Source: Psychroflexus halocasei
GTDB lineage: Bacteria; Bacteroidota; Bacteroidia; Flavobacteriales; Flavobacteriaceae
NCBI RefSeq assembly: GCF_900107595.1
Contig: NZ_FNQF01000012.1
Span: forward strand, 1 to 36,919
Length of the DNA stretch: 36,919 nucleotides
Direction of reading: 5' to 3'
Shown: positions 15,895 to 25,002 of the stretch, in pieces
Layout of the letters: each line of letters begins with the position of its first letter
Position numbering within the stretch: position 1 is the stretch's first letter
Made by a program: the position numbers and the translations under genes
The notes under the pieces: model-generated
The model's database searches: none
Seen by the model: only the letters and a program-made list of their open reading frames with translations
Told to the model about the DNA's origin: nothing

Positions 15895-16569
15895 ATGAAA
15901 AAGATTTGCGTCCTTACTGGAGCTGGAATGAGCGCAGAAAGTGGCGTTAAAACTTTCCGTGACGACGACGGCTTATGGGAAAATCACGAAATTACTGAAG
16001 TTGCAACTCCCGAAGCTTTTGAACGAAACCCAGAATTAGTTTTAGATTTTTATAACCAAAGAAGACGTCAACTTTTGGAAGTCAAGCCAAACGCTGCACA
16101 CCTTGATTTAGTTCGGCTTGAGGAAAAATATGATGTCCAAATCATCACTCAAAACGTTGATGACTTGCACGAACGCGCTGGAAGTTCATCAGTTCTACAT
16201 CTTCATGGCGAACTCATGAAATCTCGATCAGTCAAGCATCCTCATTTAATCTACAATCAAAAAAAGGATTTGAATTTAGGTGATTTGTGTGAGAATAATT
16301 CTCAACTCAGACCACATATTGTTTGGTTTGGAGAAGCAGTACCTGAAATGAAAAATGCAATTAAACTTGTTTCAAAGGCTGATATCATTATCATCATTGG
16401 TACTTCAATGCAAGTGTATCCAGCAGCAGGTCTTATCGATTATAAGAAAGGTGAGAGTCCGGTTTATTTCATCGACCCAAAACCTTCGATAAAATCATCC
16501 GATTCTATTGAAGTTATTGCTAAAAAAGCAAGTCTTGGTGTTCATGAATTAGTTGATCGCTTGTTATAA
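15895..16569 (+). CDS. cobB: NAD-dependent protein deacylase, Sir2 family
   Basis: A 224-residue class III sirtuin, counted from MKKICVLTGAGMSAESGV, two bases after the preceding stop. It shows GAGMSAESG, TFRDDDGLW, the YxxR pair in FYNQRRRQL (acyl-specificity residues associated with desuccinylase and demalonylase activity), ITQNVDDLHERAG, the catalytic His in LHLHGEL, PHIVWFGEAVP and GTSMQVYPAA. The zinc-ribbon region between LHGEL and LRPHIV has only one Cys (GDLCENN) instead of four, so structural zinc is probably absent. I believe Bacteroidota homologues share this, so it is likely functional. It removes acetyl or succinyl groups from lysines using NAD. Confidence 0.92.
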   Translation: MKKICVLTGAGMSAESGVKTFRDDDGLWENHEITEVATPEAFERNPELVLDFYNQRRRQLLEVKPNAAHLDLVRLEEKYDVQIITQNVDDLHERAGSSSVLHLHGELMKSRSVKHPHLIYNQKKDLNLGDLCENNSQLRPHIVWFGEAVPEMKNAIKLVSKADIIIIIGTSMQVYPAAGLIDYKKGESPVYFIDPKPSIKSSDSIEVIAKKASLGVHELVDRLL

Positions 16570-16739
16570 GCTAAGGTATTTTCATTTCTACTCAATTTCA
16601 TCGATACATAAAAAGTAGTCTTTTTTAGTATTAAATAAGTCCAAAGAAGTTTTAACGCAAATACTATCCAAATTCAGGTCGTAAAAATGAAATATTTCTA
16701 CATCTAAAAATTTGATTTTAAAAGCCTTAAAAAAGACGT

Positions 16740-16747
16740 TATCTTTG
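16740..16747 (+). promoter_or_regulatory. Bacteroidota -7 box for purB-menA
   Basis: TATCTTTG matches TAnnTTTG and lies 22 bases before the purB ATG. The -33 is unclear, with only a TTT about 21 bases upstream. The 16570-16739 stretch before it shows no gene. Confidence 0.55.
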
Positions 16748-16769
16748 TCACTTATTTAACACACAACAC

Positions 16770-18107
16770 ATGACAGCTTTAGAAGCCATTACTCCTATTG
16801 ATGGGCGTTACGCCTCAAAAACAAATTCATTAAGTCCCTTTTTTAGCGAAAGTGCTTTAATCAAATATCGCTTGCGTATTGAAATTGAATACTTCATTTC
16901 TCTTTGCGAACTTCCGCTTCCTCAGCTCAAAGATTTTGATAAAAATTTATATGATGACTTAAGAAACATCTACCAAAATTTTACACTAGAAGATGCTAAA
17001 AAAATTAAATCAATTGAAGCTGTCACCAATCACGATGTTAAAGCTGTTGAGTATTTCATTAAAGAAAAAATGGATGAGCTCGGACTGAAGGATTCCAAAG
17101 AGTTTATTCATTTTGGCTTGACCTCACAAGACATCAACAACACAGCGGTTCCTTTGAGTTTAAAAGAAGCGCTTTCAGAAGTTTATTTAAAAGATTTAGA
17201 AGAACTTATTTCTAAATTAAAAAGCTTGAGTGATGATTGGAAAGGAATTCCAATGTTAGCCAGAACGCATGGACAGCCTGCCTCTCCTACCCGATTAGGG
17301 AAAGAAATACAAGTTTTTATCACACGCTTAGAAGAGCAACTTAAAACTTTAGAAGCTACTCCAATCGCTGCCAAATTTGGTGGAGCAACAGGAAATTTCA
17401 ACGCACATGTTGTTGCTTATCCTGATATTGACTGGCAAGCTTTTGGTCAAAACTTTGTTGAAAAAAGTTTAGGAATAAAACACTCATTCCCGACAACTCA
17501 AATAGAACATTACGATCATATTGCGGGTGTTTTTGATGCTTTAAAACGCATCAATACAATTATTCTTGATTTGAATAAAGATATGTGGACGTACATTTCC
17601 ATGGATTATTTCAAACAAAAAATCAAAAAAGGCGAAGTCGGTTCATCTGCAATGCCACATAAAGTTAATCCGATTGATTTTGAAAATTCAGAAGGAAACC
17701 TCGGTATCGCAAATGCTATTTATGAACATTTATCAGCTAAGTTACCTATTAGCCGATTACAGCGTGATTTGACTGATAGCACTGTCTTAAGAAATATTGG
17801 CGTACCGATGGCGCATAGCATTATCGGTTTTAAATCAAGCTTAAAAGGTTTGAATAAACTCTTATTAAATGAGGCTAAAATCAATCAAGATTTAGAACAA
17901 AATTGGGCAGTTGTAGCTGAAGCTATTCAAACAATTTTAAGACGTGAAGCTTATCCAAACCCTTATGAAGCTTTAAAAGGATTGACTCGTACAAATACAG
18001 CAATGACACAAAAAAGCATTCATGATTTTATTGAAACATTAGAAGTTTCTAATGACATCAAAAATGAATTGAAACAAATTACGCCACAAAATTACACTGG
18101 ACTTTAA
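16770..18107 (+). CDS. purB: Adenylosuccinate lyase
   Basis: A 445-residue fumarase/aspartase-superfamily lyase acting twice in purine synthesis: it releases fumarate from SAICAR and from adenylosuccinate. Visible are the N-terminal ITPIDGRYASKT, EAVTNHDVKAVEYFI, the FGLTSQDINNTAVPL block, the catalytic-His region ARTHGQPASPTRLGKE, and the superfamily signature GSSAMPHKVNPIDFENSEGN with the flexible-loop Ser. The C-terminal QRDLTDSTVLRN is also present. Length and motif order resemble the E. coli-type enzyme. Its stop overlaps the menA start (TAATGG). Confidence 0.96.
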   Translation: MTALEAITPIDGRYASKTNSLSPFFSESALIKYRLRIEIEYFISLCELPLPQLKDFDKNLYDDLRNIYQNFTLEDAKKIKSIEAVTNHDVKAVEYFIKEKMDELGLKDSKEFIHFGLTSQDINNTAVPLSLKEALSEVYLKDLEELISKLKSLSDDWKGIPMLARTHGQPASPTRLGKEIQVFITRLEEQLKTLEATPIAAKFGGATGNFNAHVVAYPDIDWQAFGQNFVEKSLGIKHSFPTTQIEHYDHIAGVFDALKRINTIILDLNKDMWTYISMDYFKQKIKKGEVGSSAMPHKVNPIDFENSEGNLGIANAIYEHLSAKLPISRLQRDLTDSTVLRNIGVPMAHSIIGFKSSLKGLNKLLLNEAKINQDLEQNWAVVAEAIQTILRREAYPNPYEALKGLTRTNTAMTQKSIHDFIETLEVSNDIKNELKQITPQNYTGL

Positions 18108-19015
18108 TGGCAAAAGTAAGCGCATGGATATCAGCTGCAAGACCTCGCACCCTACCGCTCTCCGTTGCAGGAATTTTGGTAGGTGCAGCAACGGCTGCCA
18201 TTGAAAATAGTTATAATAATTTAGTCTTTTGGCTAGCCATTTTAACCACTTTAGTTTTACAAATTTTATCAAATTTTGCTAATGATTACGGAGACGGTGT
18301 GAAAGGTACAGATAATCATGAGCGTTTAGGTCCACAACGTGCTTTACAAAGTGGTGCTTTAACTGATAAAGTTCTTAAAAAAGGAATTATTGTAACGGTA
18401 TTTATATGCTTGCTTTCTGCTTTAGCTTTAATTTATTCTGCTTTTGGAAAAGAAGACTTCTTAAGTTCTGTTTTCTTTTTCTTCCTTGGCGTTGCTTCAA
18501 TAGCGGCAGCTATTAAATACACTGTTGGGAATTCAGCTTACGGTTATCGAGGTTTAGGCGATTTATTTGTTTTTATATTCTTTGGATTGGTGAGTGTTAT
18601 TGGCTCAAATTACTTAATGACAAAATCCATTGATTTTTGGTTAATTCTTCCTGCGACAAGTATTGGTTTATTGAGTAGCGCTGTCTTGAACCTCAATAAT
18701 ATGCGTGATGAAAATAGCGACAGAAATGCTAATAAAAATACTTTAGTTGTGATGCTCGGAAAAGTTAAAGCCAAAATTTATCATTTCTCTCTGATTATCA
18801 TCGCCTTTTTAAGTTTGATGATTTACGGAGTCTATAAATTTGAAAATCAACTTCAGTTTCTTTGCTTTATTGGTTTTGTGCCTTTATTTATTCACTTAAG
18901 AAAAGTGGCGAATTATTCGCATCCACAAAGTTTAGACCCAGAACTCAAAAAAGTTGCTTTAAGCACTTTCGCCATTGCTATATTGATGTTGATCACACAA
19001 ATATTTAATTTTTAA
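18107..19015 (+). CDS. menA: 1,4-dihydroxy-2-naphthoate polyprenyltransferase
   Basis: A 302-residue UbiA-superfamily integral membrane prenyltransferase with eight or nine helices. The two aspartate-rich motifs are NFANDYGDGVKGTDNHERLG near residues 64-83 and NLNNMRDENSDRNANKNTL near residues 196-214. The N-terminal WISAARPRTLPLSVAG is diagnostic of MenA rather than UbiA. It attaches the isoprenoid chain to DHNA, giving demethylmenaquinone; menaquinone is the usual quinone of this group. Its ATG overlaps the purB stop, so the two are co-transcribed, but no other men gene is nearby. Confidence 0.94.
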   Translation: MAKVSAWISAARPRTLPLSVAGILVGAATAAIENSYNNLVFWLAILTTLVLQILSNFANDYGDGVKGTDNHERLGPQRALQSGALTDKVLKKGIIVTVFICLLSALALIYSAFGKEDFLSSVFFFFLGVASIAAAIKYTVGNSAYGYRGLGDLFVFIFFGLVSVIGSNYLMTKSIDFWLILPATSIGLLSSAVLNLNNMRDENSDRNANKNTLVVMLGKVKAKIYHFSLIIIAFLSLMIYGVYKFENQLQFLCFIGFVPLFIHLRKVANYSHPQSLDPELKKVALSTFAIAILMLITQIFNF

Positions 19016-19074
19016 GATTTCCAAAAAAATATATTCCTAGAGATGTCGTATCTTGTGGAAAACAATTTTTTTAT

Positions 19075-19956
19075 ATGGATTATAAAGCAAAAATGTTACG
19101 TGATGACGCCCTGAAAGGTAAAACAATTTTAGTCACTGGTGGTGGCTCAGGCCTTGGTAAATCAATGTCAAAATATTTTTTAGAAATCGGTGCAAAAGTG
19201 ATTATCACCTCCCGAAATCTTGATAAACTTAAAAATACAGCCAAAGAGCTAGAGAAAGAAACTAACGGCACATGCATCCCTTTACAATGTGATGTGAGAC
19301 ATTATGATCAAGTTGAAAAAATGCTAGAAGAGGCTCATCAAAGAGTTGATTCTATTGATGTCCTACTCAATAATGCCGCAGGAAATTTTATTTCACCAAC
19401 CGAACGTTTGTCATCAAACGCTTTTGACACAATTATCGACATAGTTTTAAAAGGTTCAAAAAACTGCACCTTGGCATTAGGAAAACATTGGATTGAGAAG
19501 AAAGAGGAAAATAAAACTGTTTTAAATATTGTCACAACTTATGCTTACACAGGTTCTGCTTATGTTGTGCCAAGCGCTACAGCAAAAGCTGGCGTATTAG
19601 CGATGACAAGATCTCTTGCTGTGGAATGGGCAAAATATGGTATTAGATTTAACGCCATTGCACCAGGTCCTTTTCCTACAAAAGGTGCTTGGGATCGCTT
19701 ATTACCAGGCGAGTTGAAAGATAAATTTGATCTTGCTAAGAAAGTTCCTCTAAAACGCGTTGGTGATCATCAAGAATTAGCAAATTTAGCTGCTTATTTA
19801 GTATCTGATTTTGCACATTATCTTAATGGTGAAGTCATCACAATCGATGGAGGCGAATGGCTAAAAGGCGCAGGACAATTCAATTTACTCGAACAAATCC
19901 CAACCGAAATGTGGGACATGCTCGAGGAAATGATAAAAGCCAAAAAATCTAAATAA
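19075..19956 (+). CDS. 2,4-dienoyl-CoA reductase-like SDR (DECR1 type)
   Basis: A 293-residue short-chain dehydrogenase/reductase. The Rossmann motif is TGGGSGLGKSM (21-31), followed by SRNLDKL and LNNAAGNFISPTERLS. The classical YxxxK is absent. Instead TYAYTGSAYVVPSATAKAG aligns with mammalian mitochondrial DECR1: Tyr156, Ser167 and Lys171 keep the 11- and 15-residue spacing of DECR1 Tyr199, Ser210 and Lys214, and Asn104 matches its Asn. It should use NADPH to reduce 2,4-dienoyl-CoA during beta-oxidation of unsaturated fatty acids. The C-terminus (GEWLKGAGQFNLL, MWDMLEEMIKAKK) also resembles DECR1. It overlaps the convergent ammonia-lyase gene by eight bases. Confidence 0.88.
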   Translation: MDYKAKMLRDDALKGKTILVTGGGSGLGKSMSKYFLEIGAKVIITSRNLDKLKNTAKELEKETNGTCIPLQCDVRHYDQVEKMLEEAHQRVDSIDVLLNNAAGNFISPTERLSSNAFDTIIDIVLKGSKNCTLALGKHWIEKKEENKTVLNIVTTYAYTGSAYVVPSATAKAGVLAMTRSLAVEWAKYGIRFNAIAPGPFPTKGAWDRLLPGELKDKFDLAKKVPLKRVGDHQELANLAAYLVSDFAHYLNGEVITIDGGEWLKGAGQFNLLEQIPTEMWDMLEEMIKAKKSK

Positions 19957-21451
19957 GATTTCTTTTCTTTAAATCGGTTTGTTTACAAAAATAAACCGAT
20001 TTTTTTATTTCAGTTGCCATCAGTTTGTCATCTTTTACAATTGGCACTTCTTTTCGAAAATCTAGAATTAATTTTTCTATTGCGTCAGAAGATTTTTCTT
20101 TTCTAAAGTACAAAGCTTGTGAAGCATTAAAGAGCTCAATTCCTAAAACTGTATAAACATTTTCAACAACTTTCAATAATTTAGTCGCAGAATTTGCTCC
20201 CATACTCACATGATCTTCTTGCCCGTTTGAAGAGACAATCGAATCAATACTCGCTGGCGTACAATATTGTTTATTCTGACTGACAATACTTGCCGCTGTG
20301 TATTGCGGAATCATGAAACCACTGTTTAAACCTGGTTTTTCAACTAAAAACGCAGGTAATTCTCTTAAACCTGACACCAATTGATAGGTTCTTCTTTCAG
20401 AAATATTAGCGATTTCAGCCAAAGCCATCGCCAGATAATCCATTGGTAAAGCAATTGGTTGTCCGTGGAAATTTCCTCCTGATATAATTTTATTTTCATC
20501 AACAAAAATATTCGGGTTATCTGTGACGCTGTTAATTTCAACTTCAACCGTTTTTTTTACAAAATCAAAAGTATCTTTTGAAGCGCCATGAACTTGAGGA
20601 ATACACCTAAATGAATATGGATCTTGCACATGTTTTTTTGGTGCATTCGCCAAAGGACTTTTTTCTCTTAATTTTAAAATACGCCGTGCTGTTTCAACCT
20701 GACCTTTATGTGGTCTCACTTGGTGAACCAAAGCATCAAAAGGAGATAAATTACAATCAAAACCTTCTTGTGAAACAGCAGAAATAACATCGCCTAAATC
20801 AATTAGTTTTTCAGCTTGAATTAACGCATAAACAGCATGTGCACTCATAAACTGAGTTCCATTAAGCAATGCCAAGCCTTCTTTAGATTGAAGTTCTAAA
20901 GCTTTTAAACCATGAGATTTTAAAACCTCAGTTGAAGTTTTTATTTCACCATTAACTCTAACTTCACCTTCTCCTAAAAGAGGTAATGATAAATGTGCCA
21001 AAGGCGCTAAATCTCCAGAAGCACCCAACGATCCTTGAGAAAATACAACTGGAAGAATATCGTGATTATAAAAGTAAATCAAACGCTCAACAACTTCAAG
21101 GCTGATGCCTGAATGTCCGTAACTCAAAGATTGAATTTTGAGCAACAACATCAATTTAACAATCACTTCATCAATTTCATTTCCAGTTCCGCACGCGTGT
21201 GATAAAACGAGATTGCGCTGTAATTCTGATAATTTTTCAGAAGAAATCTGGATATTGTAAAGCGAACCAAAACCTGTATTGATACCGTAAAGTGCTTCAG
21301 ATTTAACAGCCTCATTATTGTCTAAATAATGTCTTGCTTTCTGAATTGCTGCTTTAGACTCTTCACTTAGAGCTAATTTTTGTTCAGAATATATGATTGA
21401 TGCGATTTTATCAATACTTAAATGTGACGCGTTGATATGATGAATAGCCAT
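19949..21451 (-). CDS. hutH: Histidine ammonia-lyase
   Basis: A 500-residue aromatic amino-acid ammonia-lyase. The ASG triad in GSLGASGDLAPLAHL forms the MIO prosthetic group. The substrate-selecting residues read LVLSHACG, the Ser-His pair typical of histidine-specific enzymes; tyrosine lyases have His-Leu there. SNGQEDHVSMG also fits HutH. The enzyme deaminates histidine to urocanate. No hutU, hutI or hutG is present in the window, so either the pathway is dispersed or the enzyme has another role. Its 3' end overlaps the SDR gene by eight bases with no terminator between them. Confidence 0.93.
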   Translation of the reverse strand: MAIHHINASHLSIDKIASIIYSEQKLALSEESKAAIQKARHYLDNNEAVKSEALYGINTGFGSLYNIQISSEKLSELQRNLVLSHACGTGNEIDEVIVKLMLLLKIQSLSYGHSGISLEVVERLIYFYNHDILPVVFSQGSLGASGDLAPLAHLSLPLLGEGEVRVNGEIKTSTEVLKSHGLKALELQSKEGLALLNGTQFMSAHAVYALIQAEKLIDLGDVISAVSQEGFDCNLSPFDALVHQVRPHKGQVETARRILKLREKSPLANAPKKHVQDPYSFRCIPQVHGASKDTFDFVKKTVEVEINSVTDNPNIFVDENKIISGGNFHGQPIALPMDYLAMALAEIANISERRTYQLVSGLRELPAFLVEKPGLNSGFMIPQYTAASIVSQNKQYCTPASIDSIVSSNGQEDHVSMGANSATKLLKVVENVYTVLGIELFNASQALYFRKEKSSDAIEKLILDFRKEVPIVKDDKLMATEIKKSVYFCKQTDLKKRNLI

Positions 21452-21499
21452 GTTAGAATTTTCAAATTTGCACGAAATTAAGCATTTTTTTAAGAATGT

Positions 21500-22993
21500 T
21501 TATCCTTCGGTTTCATAAAAAGTATTCCCTAAATAATCAATAAGATCAGATGCAATTAATGAATTTACTGAAAATTTATCGACGTACAAATCAGCTGACA
21601 AGCCATGTAAATAAACGCCCAAAATACTAGCCTGAAGCGAAGTATAACTTTGAGCTATCAGACCTGAAATAATGCCTGCCAAAACATCACCGCTTCCAGC
21701 TGTTGCTAGGCCTGCATTTCCAGTAGAATTCATGTAAACTTTATCATGATAAATTACTTTCGTAAAAGCTTCTTTAACAACTAATATACAATCATGTTTT
21801 TTAGAAAATGATTTTGCTTTATCAAGCATTTCAAAGCTATTACTCCACTCGCCTATCAATCTTTTCAATTCGCCAATATGTGGTGTTAACACTGATTTCG
21901 CTGGTAAAAGTTGTAATAAATCTTTGTTTTGAGAAATTAAATTCAATCCGTCTGCATCGATCAAAATGGGTTTTTCTGTTTTCTCTAAATAATTTTTTAA
22001 AGCAGAAAAAGCATTTTCAGAAGTGCCAACTCCCATACCGATACCTATAGTTTGATACGAAAAATCAAATTCTTGATAAGCAATAAAATTTTCATGATCT
22101 GATTCAATTGTCATCGCTTCTGGTAAAGTAATATTAAGCATTTCCACAGCTTTTGGTGGACATAAAATTGTCAACTTTCCAACACCAGAACGCATTGCAG
22201 CTTTAGCACTAAGCATCACACTACCAAACATTCCTTTTTGTCCGCCAACTAAAACTAAATGTCCGTAAGTTCCTTTATGACTAAAGGTTTCACGTTTTTT
22301 AAAAATAGATTTAATAAATTTTTGATCAATATAATTATATTCAGATTTAAGATGATGTTTTTGAAGCAAACCGATGTCTAAAATTTTCATTTCTCCAACT
22401 TTATTTCCAAAGTCAGAGAATAGAAAACTTAGTTTTGGTGCGTGAAATGTGAGTGTCAAATCAGCATTAAAAACAACATCCTTTTTTTGATTAGCTTGAT
22501 GCGCATACAACCCAGAAGGACAATCAATCGCAACTTTGTATGCTTCTGTTTTGTTTAAAAAAGAAATAACTTCTTGAACAAAATTGGGCAGTTCACGATT
22601 TAAACCGACACCGAAAATAGCATCAATCACTACAGGATTATTTTCAAAATCAGGTAATTCTTTAGCTTCAGAAACTTCTTGAATTGTGATTTCATCTTCT
22701 AAGATATCATAATTCAACTGAGCATCATGACTCAAGTTATCAGCATATTTTAATATAAAAACTTCAACATTAAAACCTTGGTCTAAAAATATTTTAGCCA
22801 TTGCAAATCCATCACCAGCATTATTACCAATACCACAAAATAAATAGATTTTCTGATTTTCATCAAGCTGCTCTAAAAGCAGATCACTCGCTTTTTCTGC
22901 AGCAGTTTGCATGAGTTGATGTGAACTAATTTGTTTTTCCTTAATTGTTAGTTGGTCTAATTCTGAAAGTTGATCTGGCGAATATATTTTCAT
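21500..22993 (-). CDS. nnrD: Bifunctional NAD(P)HX epimerase / ADP-dependent dehydratase
   Basis: About 497 residues from MKIYSPDQL; a longer in-frame ATG at 23023 would add ten residues without family support. Residues 1-205 are the YjeF_N/NnrE epimerase (CGIGNNAGDGFAMA nucleotide loop, IDAIFGVGLNREL, AIDCPSGLYA). Residues about 220-490 are the ribokinase-like NnrD dehydratase (KGTYGHLVLVGGQKGMFGS, LTPHIGELKRL, GNAGLATAGSGDVLAGIISGL). Together they repair hydrated NADH and NADPH, the epimerase converting R-NAD(P)HX to the S form that the dehydratase uses. Both active regions look complete. It diverges from gcvT. Confidence 0.94.
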   Translation of the reverse strand: MKIYSPDQLSELDQLTIKEKQISSHQLMQTAAEKASDLLLEQLDENQKIYLFCGIGNNAGDGFAMAKIFLDQGFNVEVFILKYADNLSHDAQLNYDILEDEITIQEVSEAKELPDFENNPVVIDAIFGVGLNRELPNFVQEVISFLNKTEAYKVAIDCPSGLYAHQANQKKDVVFNADLTLTFHAPKLSFLFSDFGNKVGEMKILDIGLLQKHHLKSEYNYIDQKFIKSIFKKRETFSHKGTYGHLVLVGGQKGMFGSVMLSAKAAMRSGVGKLTILCPPKAVEMLNITLPEAMTIESDHENFIAYQEFDFSYQTIGIGMGVGTSENAFSALKNYLEKTEKPILIDADGLNLISQNKDLLQLLPAKSVLTPHIGELKRLIGEWSNSFEMLDKAKSFSKKHDCILVVKEAFTKVIYHDKVYMNSTGNAGLATAGSGDVLAGIISGLIAQSYTSLQASILGVYLHGLSADLYVDKFSVNSLIASDLIDYLGNTFYETEG

Positions 22994-23060
22994 TGTTTTA
23001 AAGTCTTCAATTCTTAAATACAATTTAGCAAAAAACCTAGAGCTATTAGGCTTAAAAGGC

Positions 23061-23068
23061 TAAATTTG
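23061..23068 (+). promoter_or_regulatory. Bacteroidota -7 box for the gcvT operon
   Basis: TAAATTTG matches TAnnTTTG. It covers the in-frame ATG at 23066, so that codon lies upstream of the expected transcription start and the gene begins at 23084. A clear -33 is not seen. Confidence 0.55.
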
Positions 23069-23083
23069 CAAAAAACGAATACA

Positions 23084-24166
23084 ATGAAAACAACAGCATT
23101 AAATCATATTCATAAAGAATTAGGAGCTAAGATGGTTCCATTTGCAGGTTACGAAATGCCTGTCTCATACGAAGGTGTTAACGCAGAACACGAAACTGTA
23201 CGCGAGAAAGTTGGTGTCTTTGATGTTTCTCATATGGGTGAATTTTTTATTGAAGGAAAAGAAGCTCTCGATTTACTACAAAAAGTTTGCTCCAACGATG
23301 CGAGTAAACTTGTTGATGGAAAAGCACAATATACTTGTATGCCAAATGAAACTGGCGGTATTGTTGACGATTTGATCATCTATCGTTTTTCTGAAGAAAA
23401 ATATTTGATGGTGGTTAACGCTTCTAACATCGAAAAAGATTTCGCTTGGATTACAAAACACAATACTTTTGACGCACAAGTCATAAACCGATCAGACGAA
23501 TATAGTTTGTTAGCTGTTCAAGGCCCAAAAGCTGTTGAAGCAATGCAGTCTTTAGCAAAAATTGATTTATCAGCAATCAAATTTTATCACTTTGAAGTTG
23601 GAGAATTTGCTGGCGCACAAGATGTGATCATTTCAGGTACTGGATATACAGGTAGCGGCGGATTTGAAATTTATTTCAAAAACGAAGATGCTGAGCAAAT
23701 TTGGAATAAAGTTTTTGAAGCTGGTAAAGATTTTGGCATTAAACCTATCGGTTTAGCAGCACGTGATACTCTGCGTTTAGAAATGGGTCTATGTTTATAC
23801 GGAAATGATATTGACGAAACAACATCTCCTATTGAAGCAAAATTAGGTTGGATTACAAAATTTACTAAAGATTTTGTCAATGCTGAAGCTTTAAAAGCTG
23901 AAAAAGAAGTTGGCTCAAAAAGAAAACTCATTGCTTTTGAATTGAAAGGAAAAGGAATTCCGCGTCAAGGTTATGACATTTTAAATGTTGACGGAGAAAA
24001 AATCGGTCATGTCACTTCAGGCACAATGTCACCAAGTCTTAAAAAAGCAATTGGTTTAGGTTATGTTGAAACCGCTTACAGCAAACTTGAAACACCGATT
24101 CAGATTCAAATTCGTAAGAAAGCTGTTGATGCAGAGATCGTTAAACCGCCTTTTTACAAAAAATAG
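23084..24166 (+). CDS. gcvT: Aminomethyltransferase, glycine cleavage T protein
   Basis: A 360-residue T protein that transfers the aminomethyl carbon of glycine to tetrahydrofolate, releasing ammonia, within the glycine cleavage complex. The start [18 protein letters not shown] is typical. Conserved blocks are [74 protein letters not shown] (truncated here) and [21 protein letters not shown]. It is complete. P and H protein genes are not in the window, which is common in this phylum. The next gene starts six bases after its stop, so it leads a short operon with an SDR protein and a pterin dehydratase. Confidence 0.95.
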   Translation: MKTTALNHIHKELGAKMVPFAGYEMPVSYEGVNAEHETVREKVGVFDVSHMGEFFIEGKEALDLLQKVCSNDASKLVDGKAQYTCMPNETGGIVDDLIIYRFSEEKYLMVVNASNIEKDFAWITKHNTFDAQVINRSDEYSLLAVQGPKAVEAMQSLAKIDLSAIKFYHFEVGEFAGAQDVIISGTGYTGSGGFEIYFKNEDAEQIWNKVFEAGKDFGIKPIGLAARDTLRLEMGLCLYGNDIDETTSPIEAKLGWITKFTKDFVNAEALKAEKEVGSKRKLIAFELKGKGIPRQGYDILNVDGEKIGHVTSGTMSPSLKKAIGLGYVETAYSKLETPIQIQIRKKAVDAEIVKPPFYKK

Positions 24167-24172
24167 TTTAAG

Positions 24173-24997
24173 ATTACAGACAAAAAGAAAATACTGATTT
24201 TAGGCGCTAGTGGCTTTTTAGGTGGTGAGCTTTATAGAGAGTTACATCCATATTTTGATGTTTATGGCACTTACCATACGCCAGATGAAAAGCTGCTGAA
24301 AAATCAAAAATTTATTGAATGGGATTTAGAGATAGATCCCATTCATTATATTCTCCAAGATCTGAAACCCGATATCATTATTTCTTGTCTCAAAGGGAAT
24401 TTTGCAGGTCAAGTTCACGTTCACGAAAGGATTGCTGAGTTTTTATTAACCCATGAAAGCAAGCTCATTTATGTTTCTTCAGCTAATGTTTTTGATGCTT
24501 TCACCAATTATCCTTCTTATGAATATGACAAAACTTTGTCCGGAAGTGTGTACGGAAAATCAAAAATTAAAATTGAAAACACTTTAATGCGATTGCCAAA
24601 CGCGCTTTTTACAATTGTTCGCCTACCGATGGTTTTCGGGTATAATTCTCCAAAAGTTAAGGAAATAAAACTGCTTTACGATCTTAATGAAGCCATTGAA
24701 GTTTTCCCGAATGTTGTCATTAATGCGACAACACATCAAAAGTTTACGCAACAAATTCATTACATTATTAATCGTGATTTAGAAGGCACCTACCATTTAG
24801 GCAGCAGTGACTTGATTCACCATAAAGAATTGATTGAAGAAATATGTGATGCCTTACAGCTTGAAGCTCCGCTTTTTAAAAACGTATATAGTTCCAACAG
24901 AGATCGTTATATTGCTGTTCTACCAAAATTTCATAACTTACCTGAGCATCTCACGATAACAATCGAAGATGTGATTTATAATTCAGTAAAAATTTAA
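24173..24997 (+). CDS. RmlD/epimerase-like SDR protein, apparent ATT start
   Basis: An extended-SDR protein of about 274 residues. The frame opens straight after the gcvT stop and has no ATG, GTG or TTG until TTG at 24536. Yet residues before that are clearly homologous: KKKILILGASGFLGGELYREL carries the NAD(P)-binding GxxGxxG, then IIISCLKGNF and LIYVSSANVFDAF, followed by the active-site YGKSK (YxxxK). The best start is ATT at 24173, which gives MTDKKKILILGASGFLG; ATA at 24191 or CTG at 24194 are alternatives. It resembles dTDP-4-dehydrorhamnose reductase-like sugar nucleotide-binding proteins that follow gcvT in related genomes. Substrate unknown. A sequencing error at one base could also explain the missing ATG. 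Confidence 0.8.
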   Translation: MTDKKKILILGASGFLGGELYRELHPYFDVYGTYHTPDEKLLKNQKFIEWDLEIDPIHYILQDLKPDIIISCLKGNFAGQVHVHERIAEFLLTHESKLIYVSSANVFDAFTNYPSYEYDKTLSGSVYGKSKIKIENTLMRLPNALFTIVRLPMVFGYNSPKVKEIKLLYDLNEAIEVFPNVVINATTHQKFTQQIHYIINRDLEGTYHLGSSDLIHHKELIEEICDALQLEAPLFKNVYSSNRDRYIAVLPKFHNLPEHLTITIEDVIYNSVKI

Positions 24998-25002
24998 ATT
25001 TT

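Noticed and set aside
19075-19956. Missing YxxxK taken as a sign that the SDR is catalytically dead
   Set aside because: The protein uses the DECR1 arrangement, with Tyr156, Ser167 and Lys171 at the spacing of mammalian DECR1.
24536-24997. A 153-residue protein starting at TTG 24536
   Set aside because: The 363 bases upstream are open in the same frame and encode a clear NAD-binding Rossmann N-terminus, so this is the C-terminal half of a longer gene.
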